This document shows positions 49,978 through 59,191 of a DNA stretch of 63,751 bases, piece after piece. Location of the stretch: assembly GCA_964617455.1 (NCBI GenBank), contig CAZTYF010000011.1, forward strand, positions 1-63,751. The letters run 5' to 3'. The notes under the pieces were generated by a model. The model worked only from the letters and a program-made list of their open reading frames with translations, was not told the DNA's origin and did no database searches. Source of the stretch: Monoglobus sp964617455 (GTDB taxonomy: Bacteria; Bacillota; Clostridia; Monoglobales; Monoglobaceae). Each line of letters starts with the position of its first letter. Positions within the stretch are counted from its first letter, which is position 1. The translations under genes and the position numbers were made by a program.

Positions 49978-52900
49978 TTATTTTATCTCGTTGACGGATA
50001 TTACTTCCGTGTCATCGGGAGTCATATTTTGCTCCATCACATTCACAAGAGCTCCTACCGTATCAAGGGATGTCATCAATGTGATTGAGCATTCCGAAGC
50101 GCAGCGTCTTATCTTGAATCCGTCGCTGCCCCGGTCATTGCCCTTTTTGGGAACATCGATAATCAAATCGCACACTCCGCTGCGAATTACATCCAACACA
50201 TTAGGCACACCCTCGCCAATCTTTTTGGCTGTCCTGACCTTGAGACCATTCTGCTTTAAGAATTCCGCAGTGCCCTCCGTTGCGATAAACCGGCATCCCA
50301 TTTTGTCAAACCGCTTTGCAACGGATATAAAATTCGGCTTGTCCAAGTCTCGGATAGTGGCCAAAATCGTGCTGCCCTCTCGGGGGATCGTGGTACCTGC
50401 CGCCACAAAGCCCTTATATATGGCCTCTTCAAAGGTCCTGCCCACGCCCAATACTTCGCCTGTTGACCGCATTTCCGGGCCCAAGCTGACTTCGACCATG
50501 GGTAATTTTTCCGTGGAAAACACCGGAACCTTGACCGCCACCATGGAAGCCTCGGGGCTGATTCCGCTGCCATAGCCCATATCCTGCAGGCTCTCGCCCA
50601 ACATCACCCTTGTGGCCAAATCTATGACCGGCACACCCGTCACTTTTGTAATATATGGCACCGTGCGGCTTGAGCGGGGGTTCACTTCGATTATATAAAG
50701 CTCACCCTCAAACTCAATGAACTGGATGTTGATCATCCCGATAACCTTCATCTCCACAGCGATTCTGCGGGTCACATCCATAATTTTCCCTTTGATTTTC
50801 TCGGATACATTTTGAGGCGGATATATGGAAATGCTGTCTCCGGAATGAATCCCCGCCCGTTCCAAATGCTCCATAATTCCCGGGATGAACACATCGGTCC
50901 CGTCGCAGATGGCATCAACTTCCAATTCCCGTCCCCCCAAATACCGGTCAATCAGCACGGGATTGTCCTTGTCCTTTCTGAATGCCTCTTCCAAATATCG
51001 AACCAATTCCTTTTCGTTGTGGGTAATCTCCATGCCCTGTCCTCCGAGCACATAGGAGGGGCGAACCAACAGGGGATAGCCCAAGGATTCCGCCTCGCTT
51101 ATGCCCTCTTCCAAGGACCATACTCCCCTGCCTTTGGGCCGCTTTATGCCGAGCTTTTCCAAGACGGCATCGAATTTCTCCCGATCTTCCGCCTCGTCGA
51201 TATATTTGGGTTTGGTGCCCAATATGGGCACATTCATACGATCCAAAAAGTTTGCCAATTTGATTGCGGTTTGGCCGCCGAACTGAAGGACGACACCTTC
51301 GGGTTTTTCAAGCTCTATCACACTGTATACATCCTCCTCCGTGAGAGGCTCAAAATAGAGCCTGTCGGAGGTGTCAAAGTCGGTGCTGACCGTTTCGGGA
51401 TTGTTGTTTATTATTATCGTCTCAATTCCCATTTTTTTGAGAGCATGGATGCTGTGTACGCTGCAATAGTCAAATTCTATTCCCTGCCCGATTCTTATGG
51501 GGCCGGAGCCTAAAACGAGAACCTTGCGCTTATTCGAGGGGATAGCCTCGTTTTCTTCGTCATATGTGGAATAGTAGTAGGGGGACACGGCATCGAATTC
51601 TCCGGCGCAGGTGTCAACCATTTTGTAGACCGGACGAATTCCCATCTCCTCTCTCTTTTCCCGAACCCTGTCGGCGGTGGTGCCGATAATCTGAGCAATG
51701 CCCTCATCGGCAAAGCCCATTTTCTTATACTCCCTCATAATTTTCGGCGTTATTGTATCGAGAGTATATTCCTTGAGTTCCTCCTCCTTGCGGACGATGT
51801 TTTGAATTTTTTTTACGAACCAAGGGTCCATACCGGTGATTTCGCAAATTTTTTCCATTCTGTAGTCGCGCCTGATCATTTCCGCCAAATCGAACACTCT
51901 CTCGTCGTCGGGCATAACCACCCTGTGCTTGAGGCCCGCCATATTGTAGTGCTCCGAAAATTCCCGTATCAACGTAAACTGTTTGATTTCAAGGGAACGA
52001 ATGCCTTTGAGCAATGCAGCCTCAAAACTGTTGCCGATAGCCATAACCTCTCCCGTTGCCATCATCTTCGTGCCCAACTGACGCTTTGCTCCGAAAAACT
52101 TGTCAAATGGCCATTTGGGTATTTTTACCACACAGTAGTCAAGAGCCGGCTCAAAACAGGCGTAGGTCATACCCGTAACCGCATTCCTTATTTCGTCAAG
52201 GTTATAGCCCAAAGCTATTTTGGCGCCGATTTTGGCAATGGGATAACCGGTGGCCTTTGATGCCAAGGCAGAGGAGCGGCTCACACGGGGATTTATTTCA
52301 ATAACCGCATATTCAAAACTTTGAGGATTCAGCGCAAACTGCACATTGCAGCCACCCTTGATTTCGATTGAGTTGATTATGTCTATGGCAGCCTTCCGCA
52401 GCATTTGATATTCCTTGTCCGCCAAGGTTTGGGCAGGTGCCACAACTATGCTGTCACCGGTATGAACACCCACCGGATCCACATTTTCCATGGAACATAC
52501 GGTGATACAATTGCCCGCACCGTCTCGGATTACTTCAAATTCGATCTCTTTCCAGCCTCGTATACATCTTTCAATCAATATCTGTCCCACCCGAGACAAC
52601 TGTATACCATGGGTTGCTATTTCTATGAGCTCACTGCGGTTTTCCGCAATTCCTCCGCCGGTTCCCCCCAAAGTATAGGCAGGGCGAACGATAACGGGAT
52701 ATCCGATTTTTTCGGCAAACTCACAAGCGTCATCAACGGTATTCACGATTTCACCCCGGATCATAGGCTGATTGGTACGTTCCATAAGCCGTTTGAAACT
52801 GTCCCGGTCCTCTCCCTCTTTGATAGACTCAATGGAGGTTCCGATAACCCGAACGCCGTACTTATCAAGAATTCCCTTGTCATAGAGCTCACATGCAAGA

Positions 52901-53190
52901 TTAAGGCCCGTCTGCCCGCCCATGCCCGCAATCAGGCTGTCGGGTCTCTCCCGAGCTATCACTTTTTCCAAATATTCAACGGTCAGGGGCTCAATGTATG
53001 TCCTGTCGGCAGTGTCCTTGTCGGTCATAATGGTGGCGGGATTGCTGTTTACCAAAACCACATCTATGCCCTCTTCTTTTATGGCACGGCAGGCTTGGGT
53101 TCCCGAATAGTCAAATTCGGCAGCCTGGCCGATAACAATAGGACCCGAACCGATAACAAGCACTTTTTTTATACTGTTGTTCTTAGGCAT
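49978..53190 (-). CDS. carB: Carbamoyl-phosphate synthase large subunit
   Basis: 1070 aa, complete. Two homologous ATP-grasp halves are visible: VLVIGSGPIVIGQAAEFDYSGTQA and VLVLGSGPIRIGQGIEFDYCSVHS mark their starts, with PQSFEYAVIEINPRVSRSSALASKATGYP and YIIEVNPRSSRTVPYITKVTGVP as metal sites. The C-terminal MGS-like allosteric domain is present. It combines ammonia from CarA with bicarbonate and two ATP for pyrimidine and arginine synthesis. Overlaps carA by 8 bp. Confidence 0.97.
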   Translation of the reverse strand: MPKNNSIKKVLVIGSGPIVIGQAAEFDYSGTQACRAIKEEGIDVVLVNSNPATIMTDKDTADRTYIEPLTVEYLEKVIARERPDSLIAGMGGQTGLNLACELYDKGILDKYGVRVIGTSIESIKEGEDRDSFKRLMERTNQPMIRGEIVNTVDDACEFAEKIGYPVIVRPAYTLGGTGGGIAENRSELIEIATHGIQLSRVGQILIERCIRGWKEIEFEVIRDGAGNCITVCSMENVDPVGVHTGDSIVVAPAQTLADKEYQMLRKAAIDIINSIEIKGGCNVQFALNPQSFEYAVIEINPRVSRSSALASKATGYPIAKIGAKIALGYNLDEIRNAVTGMTYACFEPALDYCVVKIPKWPFDKFFGAKRQLGTKMMATGEVMAIGNSFEAALLKGIRSLEIKQFTLIREFSEHYNMAGLKHRVVMPDDERVFDLAEMIRRDYRMEKICEITGMDPWFVKKIQNIVRKEEELKEYTLDTITPKIMREYKKMGFADEGIAQIIGTTADRVREKREEMGIRPVYKMVDTCAGEFDAVSPYYYSTYDEENEAIPSNKRKVLVLGSGPIRIGQGIEFDYCSVHSIHALKKMGIETIIINNNPETVSTDFDTSDRLYFEPLTEEDVYSVIELEKPEGVVLQFGGQTAIKLANFLDRMNVPILGTKPKYIDEAEDREKFDAVLEKLGIKRPKGRGVWSLEEGISEAESLGYPLLVRPSYVLGGQGMEITHNEKELVRYLEEAFRKDKDNPVLIDRYLGGRELEVDAICDGTDVFIPGIMEHLERAGIHSGDSISIYPPQNVSEKIKGKIMDVTRRIAVEMKVIGMINIQFIEFEGELYIIEVNPRSSRTVPYITKVTGVPVIDLATRVMLGESLQDMGYGSGISPEASMVAVKVPVFSTEKLPMVEVSLGPEMRSTGEVLGVGRTFEEAIYKGFVAAGTTIPREGSTILATIRDLDKPNFISVAKRFDKMGCRFIATEGTAEFLKQNGLKVRTAKKIGEGVPNVLDVIRSGVCDLIIDVPKKGNDRGSDGFKIRRCASECSITLMTSLDTVGALVNVMEQNMTPDDTEVISVNEIK

Positions 53191-54262
53191 TTTCGCGGCC
53201 TCCTTTCACCAATGTTAAAAAGTCGTCAAATATGAATCCGGTGTCCAAAGGCCCCGGCGATGCCTCCGGATGGAACTGCACGCTGCGAATGGGCAAATCT
53301 CGATGCTTGATTCCTTCGCAGGTCCCGTCATTGACATTGGTGTAAAGCTCCTCAACCCCCTCCGGATAGTCACACAGGATATAGTTGTGATTTTGGGAAG
53401 ATATATATACCCGCCCCGTTTCGGAATTTTTGACCGGATGATTTCCTCCGTGGTGGCCGAACTTCAGTTTTTTGATTCCGCAGCCCAAGGCGAGACCTAT
53501 TATCTGATGTCCCATACAAATGCCGCAGAGAGGCACACTGCCTATTAATTCCTTTACGGTTTTTACCGTCTCCGGCACATCCTGCGGGTCTCCGGGCCCG
53601 TTTGATATAAAGACTATATCAGGTTTTGATTTCAAGATTTCACCCGATTTGGCATTATAGGGAAACACGGTGATTTGACAGTCTCTGCTTTTGAGATCCC
53701 GCAATATACCCGCCTTGCAGCCCATATCGAGGAAGGCGATTTTCATTCCATTTCCCTTTATTTTGTAGGATTTTTTACAGGAGACACGGCTTATAACGTC
53801 GCTGTTATCCAAAGAATCCAACTTTTTTTTGATTGCATTCTCGCCAAGGTCTTTTGTGGTGATCATTCCCTTCATGCAGCCGCTCTCCCGTATCATTCTC
53901 GTCAATGCCCGGGTGTCTATTCCCTGCAGTCCGACAATTTTGTTCTGTCTCAAAAAACCGTCTAGGTCCATTTCGGTTCTGAAGTTGCTGGGATAGTCGC
54001 ACATCTCCCGAACAACAAAGGCGCTCAATGCCGGTGCATCCGCTTCCATATCTTCAAAATTCACTCCGTAGTTTCCTATGAGAGGATAGGTCATAACAAC
54101 TATCTGACCGCAAAAAGAGGGGTCTGTCAATGTTTCCTGATAACCGGTCATATTGGTGGTAAACACCACCTCGCCTACCGTATCCCGCATATACCCAAAA
54201 GCAGACCCGCAAAATTCCGCTCCGTTTTCCAGTATCAGCCTTGCCGGCTTCCCGTTTTGCAT
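53183..54262 (-). CDS. carA: Carbamoyl-phosphate synthase small subunit
   Basis: 359 aa from MQNGKPARLILENGAEF, chosen because AAAGGAGAG lies just upstream. The glutamine amidotransferase triad is in CGICMGHQI (nucleophile Cys) and VQFHPEASPGP (His and Glu), with FISNGPGDP forming the oxyanion strand. It supplies ammonia from glutamine to CarB. Confidence 0.96.
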   Translation of the reverse strand: MQNGKPARLILENGAEFCGSAFGYMRDTVGEVVFTTNMTGYQETLTDPSFCGQIVVMTYPLIGNYGVNFEDMEADAPALSAFVVREMCDYPSNFRTEMDLDGFLRQNKIVGLQGIDTRALTRMIRESGCMKGMITTKDLGENAIKKKLDSLDNSDVISRVSCKKSYKIKGNGMKIAFLDMGCKAGILRDLKSRDCQITVFPYNAKSGEILKSKPDIVFISNGPGDPQDVPETVKTVKELIGSVPLCGICMGHQIIGLALGCGIKKLKFGHHGGNHPVKNSETGRVYISSQNHNYILCDYPEGVEELYTNVNDGTCEGIKHRDLPIRSVQFHPEASPGPLDTGFIFDDFLTLVKGGRENA

Positions 54263-54296
54263 AAAAACTCTCCTTTCATCCCAACGCACCCTATAA

Positions 54297-54336
54297 TAAA
54301 AGGACTATTGAGAAAAAATGACCTCAATGTCCTTAA
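54297..54336 (-). terminator. Attenuator-like hairpin in the carAB leader
   Basis: On the minus strand AAGGACATTGAG pairs with CTCAATAGTCCTT (one bulged A) and runs into TTTTATTAT, only about 35 bases before carA. A full terminator inside the leader of a pyrimidine operon implies transcription attenuation. Confidence 0.7.
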
Positions 54337-54452
54337 CAATCACTTTGATTTTTGAAAATAAAACTCCCCGACAAATGAAAAACGGGAATTGATTAATTGA
54401 CGGATACCGTAAAACCTCAATCAAATCACTTCCCTTCTCAAGTTCAAGTATA

Positions 54453-54481
54453 ATTTTACCACCGTCGGTTTTGTCTGTCAA
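54453..54481 (-). promoter_or_regulatory. Promoter of carAB
   Basis: On the minus strand TTGACA (54481-54476), 17 bp, TAAAAT (54458-54453). It gives a leader of about 180 bases. Confidence 0.75.
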
Positions 54482-54500
54482 GGAAATTTTTCGATTTTGT

Positions 54501-54552
54501 TGACATTTCGGGCAGGTTGGATTATTATATTTTTGAAAAAATTATCTGCCCG
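54501..54552 (+). promoter_or_regulatory. Promoter of azlCD with flanking inverted repeat
   Basis: TTGACA at 54501-54506, 17-bp spacer, TATTAT at 54524-54529. CGGGCAG (54510-54516) in the spacer is complementary to CTGCCCG (54546-54552) just after the start, enclosing the -10 box. It is divergent from the carAB promoter with the -35 boxes 19 bp apart. Confidence 0.7.
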
Positions 54553-54606
54553 TTTGGGCGCATAGTTTGATTTTTCTTATTCGAACAAAAGGAGAATTAC
54601 CCTATT

Positions 54607-55323
54607 ATGAATCGCAAGCTTTCTTTTGCTGCGGGATGCAAGGACGGAGTTCCCATCTTCCTGGGCTATTTGGCAGTTTCTTTCACATTTGGGATTATGG
54701 CCAATAACTGCGGCTTGTCCGTTATGCAGGCAGTGGTGCTTTCCGCATCGAATTTAACCAGTGCGGGACAATTTTCGGGTCTTACTTTGATTACCGAAGG
54801 TGCAACCATGATGGAAATGGCGGCCACACAATTCGTAATCAACATGAGATATCTTTTGATGTCTTGCTCCCTGTCTCAAAAAATCGATGCGGACACACCG
54901 TATTTTCACAGATTTTTTATGGCCTACGGCGTTACCGACGAAATTTTCGGAGTCTCCATGAGCCGTGAGGGGCGTCTGAACCCTTTTTATTATTACGGAC
55001 TTGTACTCATTTCGGCCCTGGGATGGGTAGGTGGCACTTTTTTGGGCGTCATGTCCGGGAACCTGCTCCCTGCGAGAATTGTCAGTGCGCTGAGCATCAC
55101 TCTGTACGGAATGTTCATTGCCATCATCATACCGCCCGCCAGGGACAACAAGGTCGTGGCAGGAATTATCCTATGTTCCATGGCTCTCGGGTTGCTGTTT
55201 GCGGCGGCACCTTTCCTGCGGGAGATTTCATCGGGATTCAGGATAATCATTTTGACTGTTATCATTTCCGGCGGGGCGGCACTGCTGTTTCCGATTTCGG
55301 ATTCAAAAGACGATACGGAGTAG
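54607..55323 (+). CDS. azlC: AzlC-family branched-chain amino acid exporter, large subunit
   Basis: 238 aa with about seven membrane helices. GCKDGVPIFLGYLAVSFTFGIMA, SASNLTSAGQFSGL and a hydrophobic QFVINMRYLLMSCSLSQ are AzlC signatures. With the small AzlD partner encoded 22 bp downstream it exports branched-chain or related amino acids. Start after AAAGGAG. Confidence 0.9.
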   Translation: MNRKLSFAAGCKDGVPIFLGYLAVSFTFGIMANNCGLSVMQAVVLSASNLTSAGQFSGLTLITEGATMMEMAATQFVINMRYLLMSCSLSQKIDADTPYFHRFFMAYGVTDEIFGVSMSREGRLNPFYYYGLVLISALGWVGGTFLGVMSGNLLPARIVSALSITLYGMFIAIIIPPARDNKVVAGIILCSMALGLLFAAAPFLREISSGFRIIILTVIISGGAALLFPISDSKDDTE

Positions 55324-55345
55324 ATGGAGGGGAGATTTTGCGAGC

Positions 55346-55648
55346 ATGAAAGTTTACGGATATATAGCGGTAATGGCGGCAGTCACATACATAATCAGGC
55401 TTTTGCCCCTGACCTTGATTCGCAAAGAAATCAAGAGCAAGTTCATTCGCTCTTTTTTATACTATGTGCCCTATGTCACTCTGTCGGTTATGGTATTTCC
55501 CGCAATTTTGACGGCGACATCAAGCCGGCTTGCTTCCGCAGTCGGCTTTGTGACGGCTCTGATTTTGGCATATAACAGAAAAAGTCTGATAACGGTTGCC
55601 CTGTGCTCCGGCGCGGCGGTATTTTTGGTAGAACTCCTGCCGATTTAA
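55346..55648 (+). CDS. azlD: AzlD-family small subunit of amino acid exporter
   Basis: 100 aa, four membrane helices, with YIIRLLPLTLIRKEIKSKFIRSFLYYVPYVTLSVMVFPAI as the AzlD signature. GGAGGGG precedes the start. Partner of the AzlC protein. The region 55649-55910 after it carries the next promoter but no gene I can support. Confidence 0.9.
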   Translation: MKVYGYIAVMAAVTYIIRLLPLTLIRKEIKSKFIRSFLYYVPYVTLSVMVFPAILTATSSRLASAVGFVTALILAYNRKSLITVALCSGAAVFLVELLPI

Positions 55649-55812
55649 ACCATATCCCCACATATTCCCGGCAATGGCCCAAACCCGACGCCGGCAGGGA
55701 TACCGAGGAGTTTTGAAGGAGACCGCCACTCAATCATACATCTCTTTCGTGAGCATAACGGGGAAAATTTTTGAAAAAATCGATTTTTCAATAAATAAAT
55801 TCGGTTTTTATA

Positions 55813-55841
55813 TTGAAATTTATTTTGAGGCGTTATATAAT
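55813..55841 (+). promoter_or_regulatory. Promoter of the PurF-like gene
   Basis: TTGAAA at 55813-55818, 17-bp spacer, TATAAT at 55836-55841. Confidence 0.65.
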
Positions 55842-55910
55842 TGTAGTATCAAAGGCATCCGAGTCCCGCAGCGGAAATTTTTCGAGGCGGCAACGAGAAA
55901 GGAGTATAAA

Positions 55911-57317
55911 ATGGGAGGTTTATTTGGCGTTGTTTCCAAAGAGGATTGTGTGCTTGATTTGTTCTTCGGAATTGACTATCACTCGCACCTCGGCACCAAG
56001 AGAGGCGGCATTGTTGTTCATGGCGACGGCGGTTTTGATCGAGCCATTCACAACATCGAAAACTCCCCTTTCAGGACCAAATTCGAAGATGATATTGAAA
56101 AAATGAAGGGCACATCGGGAATAGGCTGTATTTCGGACAATGAGCCTCAGCCCTTGATTGTTCGCTCCCATTTAGGCAGTTTCGCTATAACCACGGTGGG
56201 CAGGATAAACAACGTAGACGCCCTTGTGGAAAAGGCCTATGCCAAAGGTTTCACTCATTTTCTTGAAATGAGCGGCGGCAGCATCAATCAGACGGAACTT
56301 GTGACGGCCATAATTAACCAAGGCGACAGCATCGTTGAGGGTATTAAGCTTGCCCAAAAAATCATAGACGGTTCCATGTCTGTTCTGATTCTGACCGAAA
56401 AGGGAATTTATGCGGCTCGGGACAGGTTGGGCAGAACCCCGATTGTTATCGGAAAAAAGGACACCGGAATGTGCGTTTCTTTTGAGAGCTTTGCCTATCT
56501 GAATTTAGGATACAGCACACACAAAGAATTGGGACCGGGCGAAATCGTGTTTGTCACTCCCGACAGCGTCGAGACCCTGTCTCCTCCCGGAGACGAAATG
56601 AAAATCTGTTCATTTCTTTGGGTATACTACGGCTATCCGCCTTCCACATATGAGGGAGTGAATGTTGAAAAGATGCGGTATAACTGCGGCCGCAAGCTTG
56701 CCGAGCGAGACAGTGTAACGCCGGATATCGTTGCGGGCGTCCCCGATTCCGGAACGGCACATGCCATAGGCTATGCCAACGCATCGGGTATACCTTTCAC
56801 CAGACCATTTATCAAATACACTCCCACCTGGCCCCGTTCCTTTATGCCGCCCACTCAGGCTCGGCGGGATGTGATTGCCAAGATGAAACTCATTCCGGTC
56901 CGGGAACTCATAGAGGGAAAGAGTCTGCTCCTTATCGACGACTCCATCGTTCGGGGCACGCAGCTTCGGGAAACCACCGAATTTCTCTACAACAGCGGCG
57001 CCACTCAGGTTCACATAAGACCCGCATGTCCGCCGATTATGTTCGGCTGCAAATACTTGAATTTTTCCCGCTCCAAATCCGATTTGGACCTGATTGCCAG
57101 AAGAGTCATCAAAAAACGGGAGGGCGACGATGTATCCCATGAGGTTTTGGAGGATTATGCAAATCCCGAAAGTCAGAACTACAGCGAGATGGTTGACGAG
57201 ATGTGTAAGGAGCAGAATTTCACATCCCTGATGTACAACAGACTTGACGATATGGTTGACGCAATCGGTCTGCCTCAATGCAAACTTTGTACATATTGTT
57301 GGAACGGCCAAGAATAG
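55911..57317 (+). CDS. PurF-like amidophosphoribosyltransferase homologue lacking the catalytic cysteine
   Basis: 468 aa from MGGLFGVVSKEDC behind AAAGGAG. The layout is that of PurF: an Ntn-type glutaminase domain (to about 240), then a phosphoribosyltransferase with the PRPP motif LLIDDSIVRGTQL. True PurF exposes Cys as residue 1 (CGIFG or CGVFG); here Gly takes its place, and YHSHLGTKRGGI replaces the usual LQHRGQESAG. Other glutamine-site residues also differ (VGRINN). It therefore cannot use glutamine in the standard way; ammonia use, a structural role or another substrate are options. The protein ends in a Cys-rich CKLCTYCW. No other pur genes are adjacent. Confidence 0.8.
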   Translation: MGGLFGVVSKEDCVLDLFFGIDYHSHLGTKRGGIVVHGDGGFDRAIHNIENSPFRTKFEDDIEKMKGTSGIGCISDNEPQPLIVRSHLGSFAITTVGRINNVDALVEKAYAKGFTHFLEMSGGSINQTELVTAIINQGDSIVEGIKLAQKIIDGSMSVLILTEKGIYAARDRLGRTPIVIGKKDTGMCVSFESFAYLNLGYSTHKELGPGEIVFVTPDSVETLSPPGDEMKICSFLWVYYGYPPSTYEGVNVEKMRYNCGRKLAERDSVTPDIVAGVPDSGTAHAIGYANASGIPFTRPFIKYTPTWPRSFMPPTQARRDVIAKMKLIPVRELIEGKSLLLIDDSIVRGTQLRETTEFLYNSGATQVHIRPACPPIMFGCKYLNFSRSKSDLDLIARRVIKKREGDDVSHEVLEDYANPESQNYSEMVDEMCKEQNFTSLMYNRLDDMVDAIGLPQCKLCTYCWNGQE

Positions 57318-57376
57318 AAGAATACATAAAATCGGAAATAAAAAGGAATATACCTTAAATCGGAGGTGCGACAGAT

Positions 57377-58198
57377 ATGAAAAAATTTACCATAGGCTTT
57401 AACGCAGACCGGGATCGGGAAGTTACACCCGCAGAGCCCGAACCCCAAAAGACGACCGACGACACCGCAGCACCCAAGGAGTCTGTTGTGGATGTATACT
57501 TTCCCGAAAAAAACAGAAAGCTCTCCTACTACAATGACAAATTCGACTTGCACCGGGGTGACGTCGTGTATGTGGAAGGAAAGCTTGAGGGCGTGCAGGG
57601 ACGGGTGGTAGGAGTAAATTATTCCTTCAAGATTAAGCCTCCTCAATACAAAAGAGTTATAGCGGTGGCAGACACTGCCGTCAAGGGAACATTTTTCCTT
57701 TCAAGCTCCCATCTTTTGACCTTTGACCCCAACGCCTTACCCTACGAAAAAGCTTTATCCTGGTTCAAGCCTCCGGGCGGCGGCGAAAAGGAATATGTCA
57801 CAGGCAAAAGCGGCGAGAGCTTTCCCCTTGACAATCTGAAAAAAATGGATATTAACTCGGATGTGGCCGACCGGGGATATAACTATTATGTGTCGAACAA
57901 TGTGGTTTATCTCTCCGTCGACGGAACTCACGGCAGAGCCATTGTCCGCGGTACCGAGGTTTATGAATTGGAATTCGAATATTCGGACGGAGAAATCCAA
58001 GACCTTGTGTGCCCCTGCTTCTATGGCGGACCCTGCAAGCATGAGTTTGCCGCAATGCTTCAATTGGCGGACCTACTTACCGAAATAGAAAAAAATTATG
58101 AGAATGAGTATGATAATTACTTTGCCGCCATATACCAAGAGGTCTTCTCCGCTTTTGCCATAGGTACAAGAGATACGGGAAAAATTACGTTTATGTAG
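57377..58198 (+). CDS. SWIM zinc-finger protein
   Basis: 273 aa. An N-terminal Pro/Glu-rich region (about 14-38) is followed by a beta domain with a barrel-like start (YFPEKNRKLSYYNDKFDLHRGDVVYVEGKL) and, near residues 214-232, CPCFYGGPCKHEFAAML, a SWIM motif (CxC...CxH). SWIM fingers bind zinc and often contact DNA or proteins. The C-terminal helix is acidic and aromatic. Start after CGGAGG. Function unknown. Confidence 0.8.
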   Translation: MKKFTIGFNADRDREVTPAEPEPQKTTDDTAAPKESVVDVYFPEKNRKLSYYNDKFDLHRGDVVYVEGKLEGVQGRVVGVNYSFKIKPPQYKRVIAVADTAVKGTFFLSSSHLLTFDPNALPYEKALSWFKPPGGGEKEYVTGKSGESFPLDNLKKMDINSDVADRGYNYYVSNNVVYLSVDGTHGRAIVRGTEVYELEFEYSDGEIQDLVCPCFYGGPCKHEFAAMLQLADLLTEIEKNYENEYDNYFAAIYQEVFSAFAIGTRDTGKITFM

Positions 58199-58231
58199 GT
58201 TTTGACAATTTTGTAATTGGGATGATGTGTT

Positions 58232-58492
58232 ATGGGATTATTTGATGAATTTTTCGATTTTGACGGCGACGAAAAGGCAAATTTGGCCGAGGAACTCCTT
58301 GGCCTCGGCATCCTCAACCACATAGCGAAAGAGTGTGATAATTCAAGCGACACCGATGAATATGACGATAAAGACGACGATGTTTTTGATGACTCGTACT
58401 GTTATGACGAAGACGAGGATTATGATTCGGCCATCTGTGATTATGATGATTCAGACGATTACGATAATTCGGAAGAAAATGACGACTTTTAA
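58232..58492 (+). CDS. Extremely acidic small protein
   Basis: 86 aa. The first ~35 residues (MGLFDEFFDFDGDEKANLAEELLGLGILNHIAKE) look like a short helical domain; the rest is an Asp/Glu/Tyr/Ser tail with almost no hydrophobic residues. The ribosome site is weak. It lies 33 bp after the SWIM gene and could be its partner. Disordered acidic tails often bind calcium or mimic nucleic acid; nothing specific is known. Confidence 0.55.
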   Translation: MGLFDEFFDFDGDEKANLAEELLGLGILNHIAKECDNSSDTDEYDDKDDDVFDDSYCYDEDEDYDSAICDYDDSDDYDNSEENDDF

Positions 58493-58560
58493 CGAACCGG
58501 AGATTAACTCTCGCCGTTCCTTTGGCAGAGATGGGGAAGCCGGCGAAGCGGGGTGAGGAT

Positions 58561-59163
58561 ATGGACAGGGACCGTTTTGAAAAGCAGCTGAGTTTCATAC
58601 TTGAGGCAGACAAGGAAAAGACCATCCTGCGTCAAACCCGTTTATCCGATGGATCACGATATGAGAATGATGCGGAACACGCCTGGCATATGGCCATTAT
58701 GATTTATCTGCTCAGGGAATACTCTTCCGAAGAAATCGACACCGGCAAGGCGATGATGATGGCCCTCATTCACGACATTGTGGAAATAGACGCAGGGGAC
58801 ACCTATGCCTATGACGAAGAGAATCTGAAAACCCAAAAAGAGAGGGAAGACAGGGCGGCCGAGCGAATTTTTGGACTTTTGCCCGAAAACCAGGCAGCCG
58901 AGATGAAGGCGCTGTTTCGGGAATTTGAGGAATTTGCCACTCCGGAGGCGAGGTTTGCTCGAGTTATGGACAATTTCCAGCCCCTTCTTCTCAACAATGC
59001 CAACGGAGGTGCAGACTGGCGATTGCACAATGTCAGATGGTCCCAAGTGAACCATCGCCAGGCGGAAAGCGCCTGCGGCTCCGAGTTCATCAATAAATAT
59101 GCGAATATTTTGGTTGACAAAAATGTTGAACTCGGGAATATAATCAATGACAAAGATTTGTAA
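58561..59163 (+). CDS. HD-domain phosphohydrolase (YfbR/HDDC2-like)
   Basis: 200 aa from MDRDRFEKQL, with GGGTGAGG upstream. Metal ligands of the HD family are in DAEHAWHMAIM, LIHDIVEIDAGDTYAYD and RVMDNFQPLLLN. Relatives are 5'-deoxynucleotidases or nucleotide phosphatases acting in the cytoplasm. The exact substrate is open. kduI starts 28 bp after it. Confidence 0.85.
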   Translation: MDRDRFEKQLSFILEADKEKTILRQTRLSDGSRYENDAEHAWHMAIMIYLLREYSSEEIDTGKAMMMALIHDIVEIDAGDTYAYDEENLKTQKEREDRAAERIFGLLPENQAAEMKALFREFEEFATPEARFARVMDNFQPLLLNNANGGADWRLHNVRWSQVNHRQAESACGSEFINKYANILVDKNVELGNIINDKDL

Positions 59164-59191
59164 AAAATATAATACTTTTAGGAGGCACAAA

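Noticed and set aside
51802..53235. Plus-strand frames of 150-276 codons opposite carB
   Set aside because: Shadow frames of the highly conserved carB gene.
54297..54480. A T-box or other known riboswitch in the carAB leader
   Set aside because: No T-box sequence or recognisable aptamer core is visible; only the terminator hairpin is clear.
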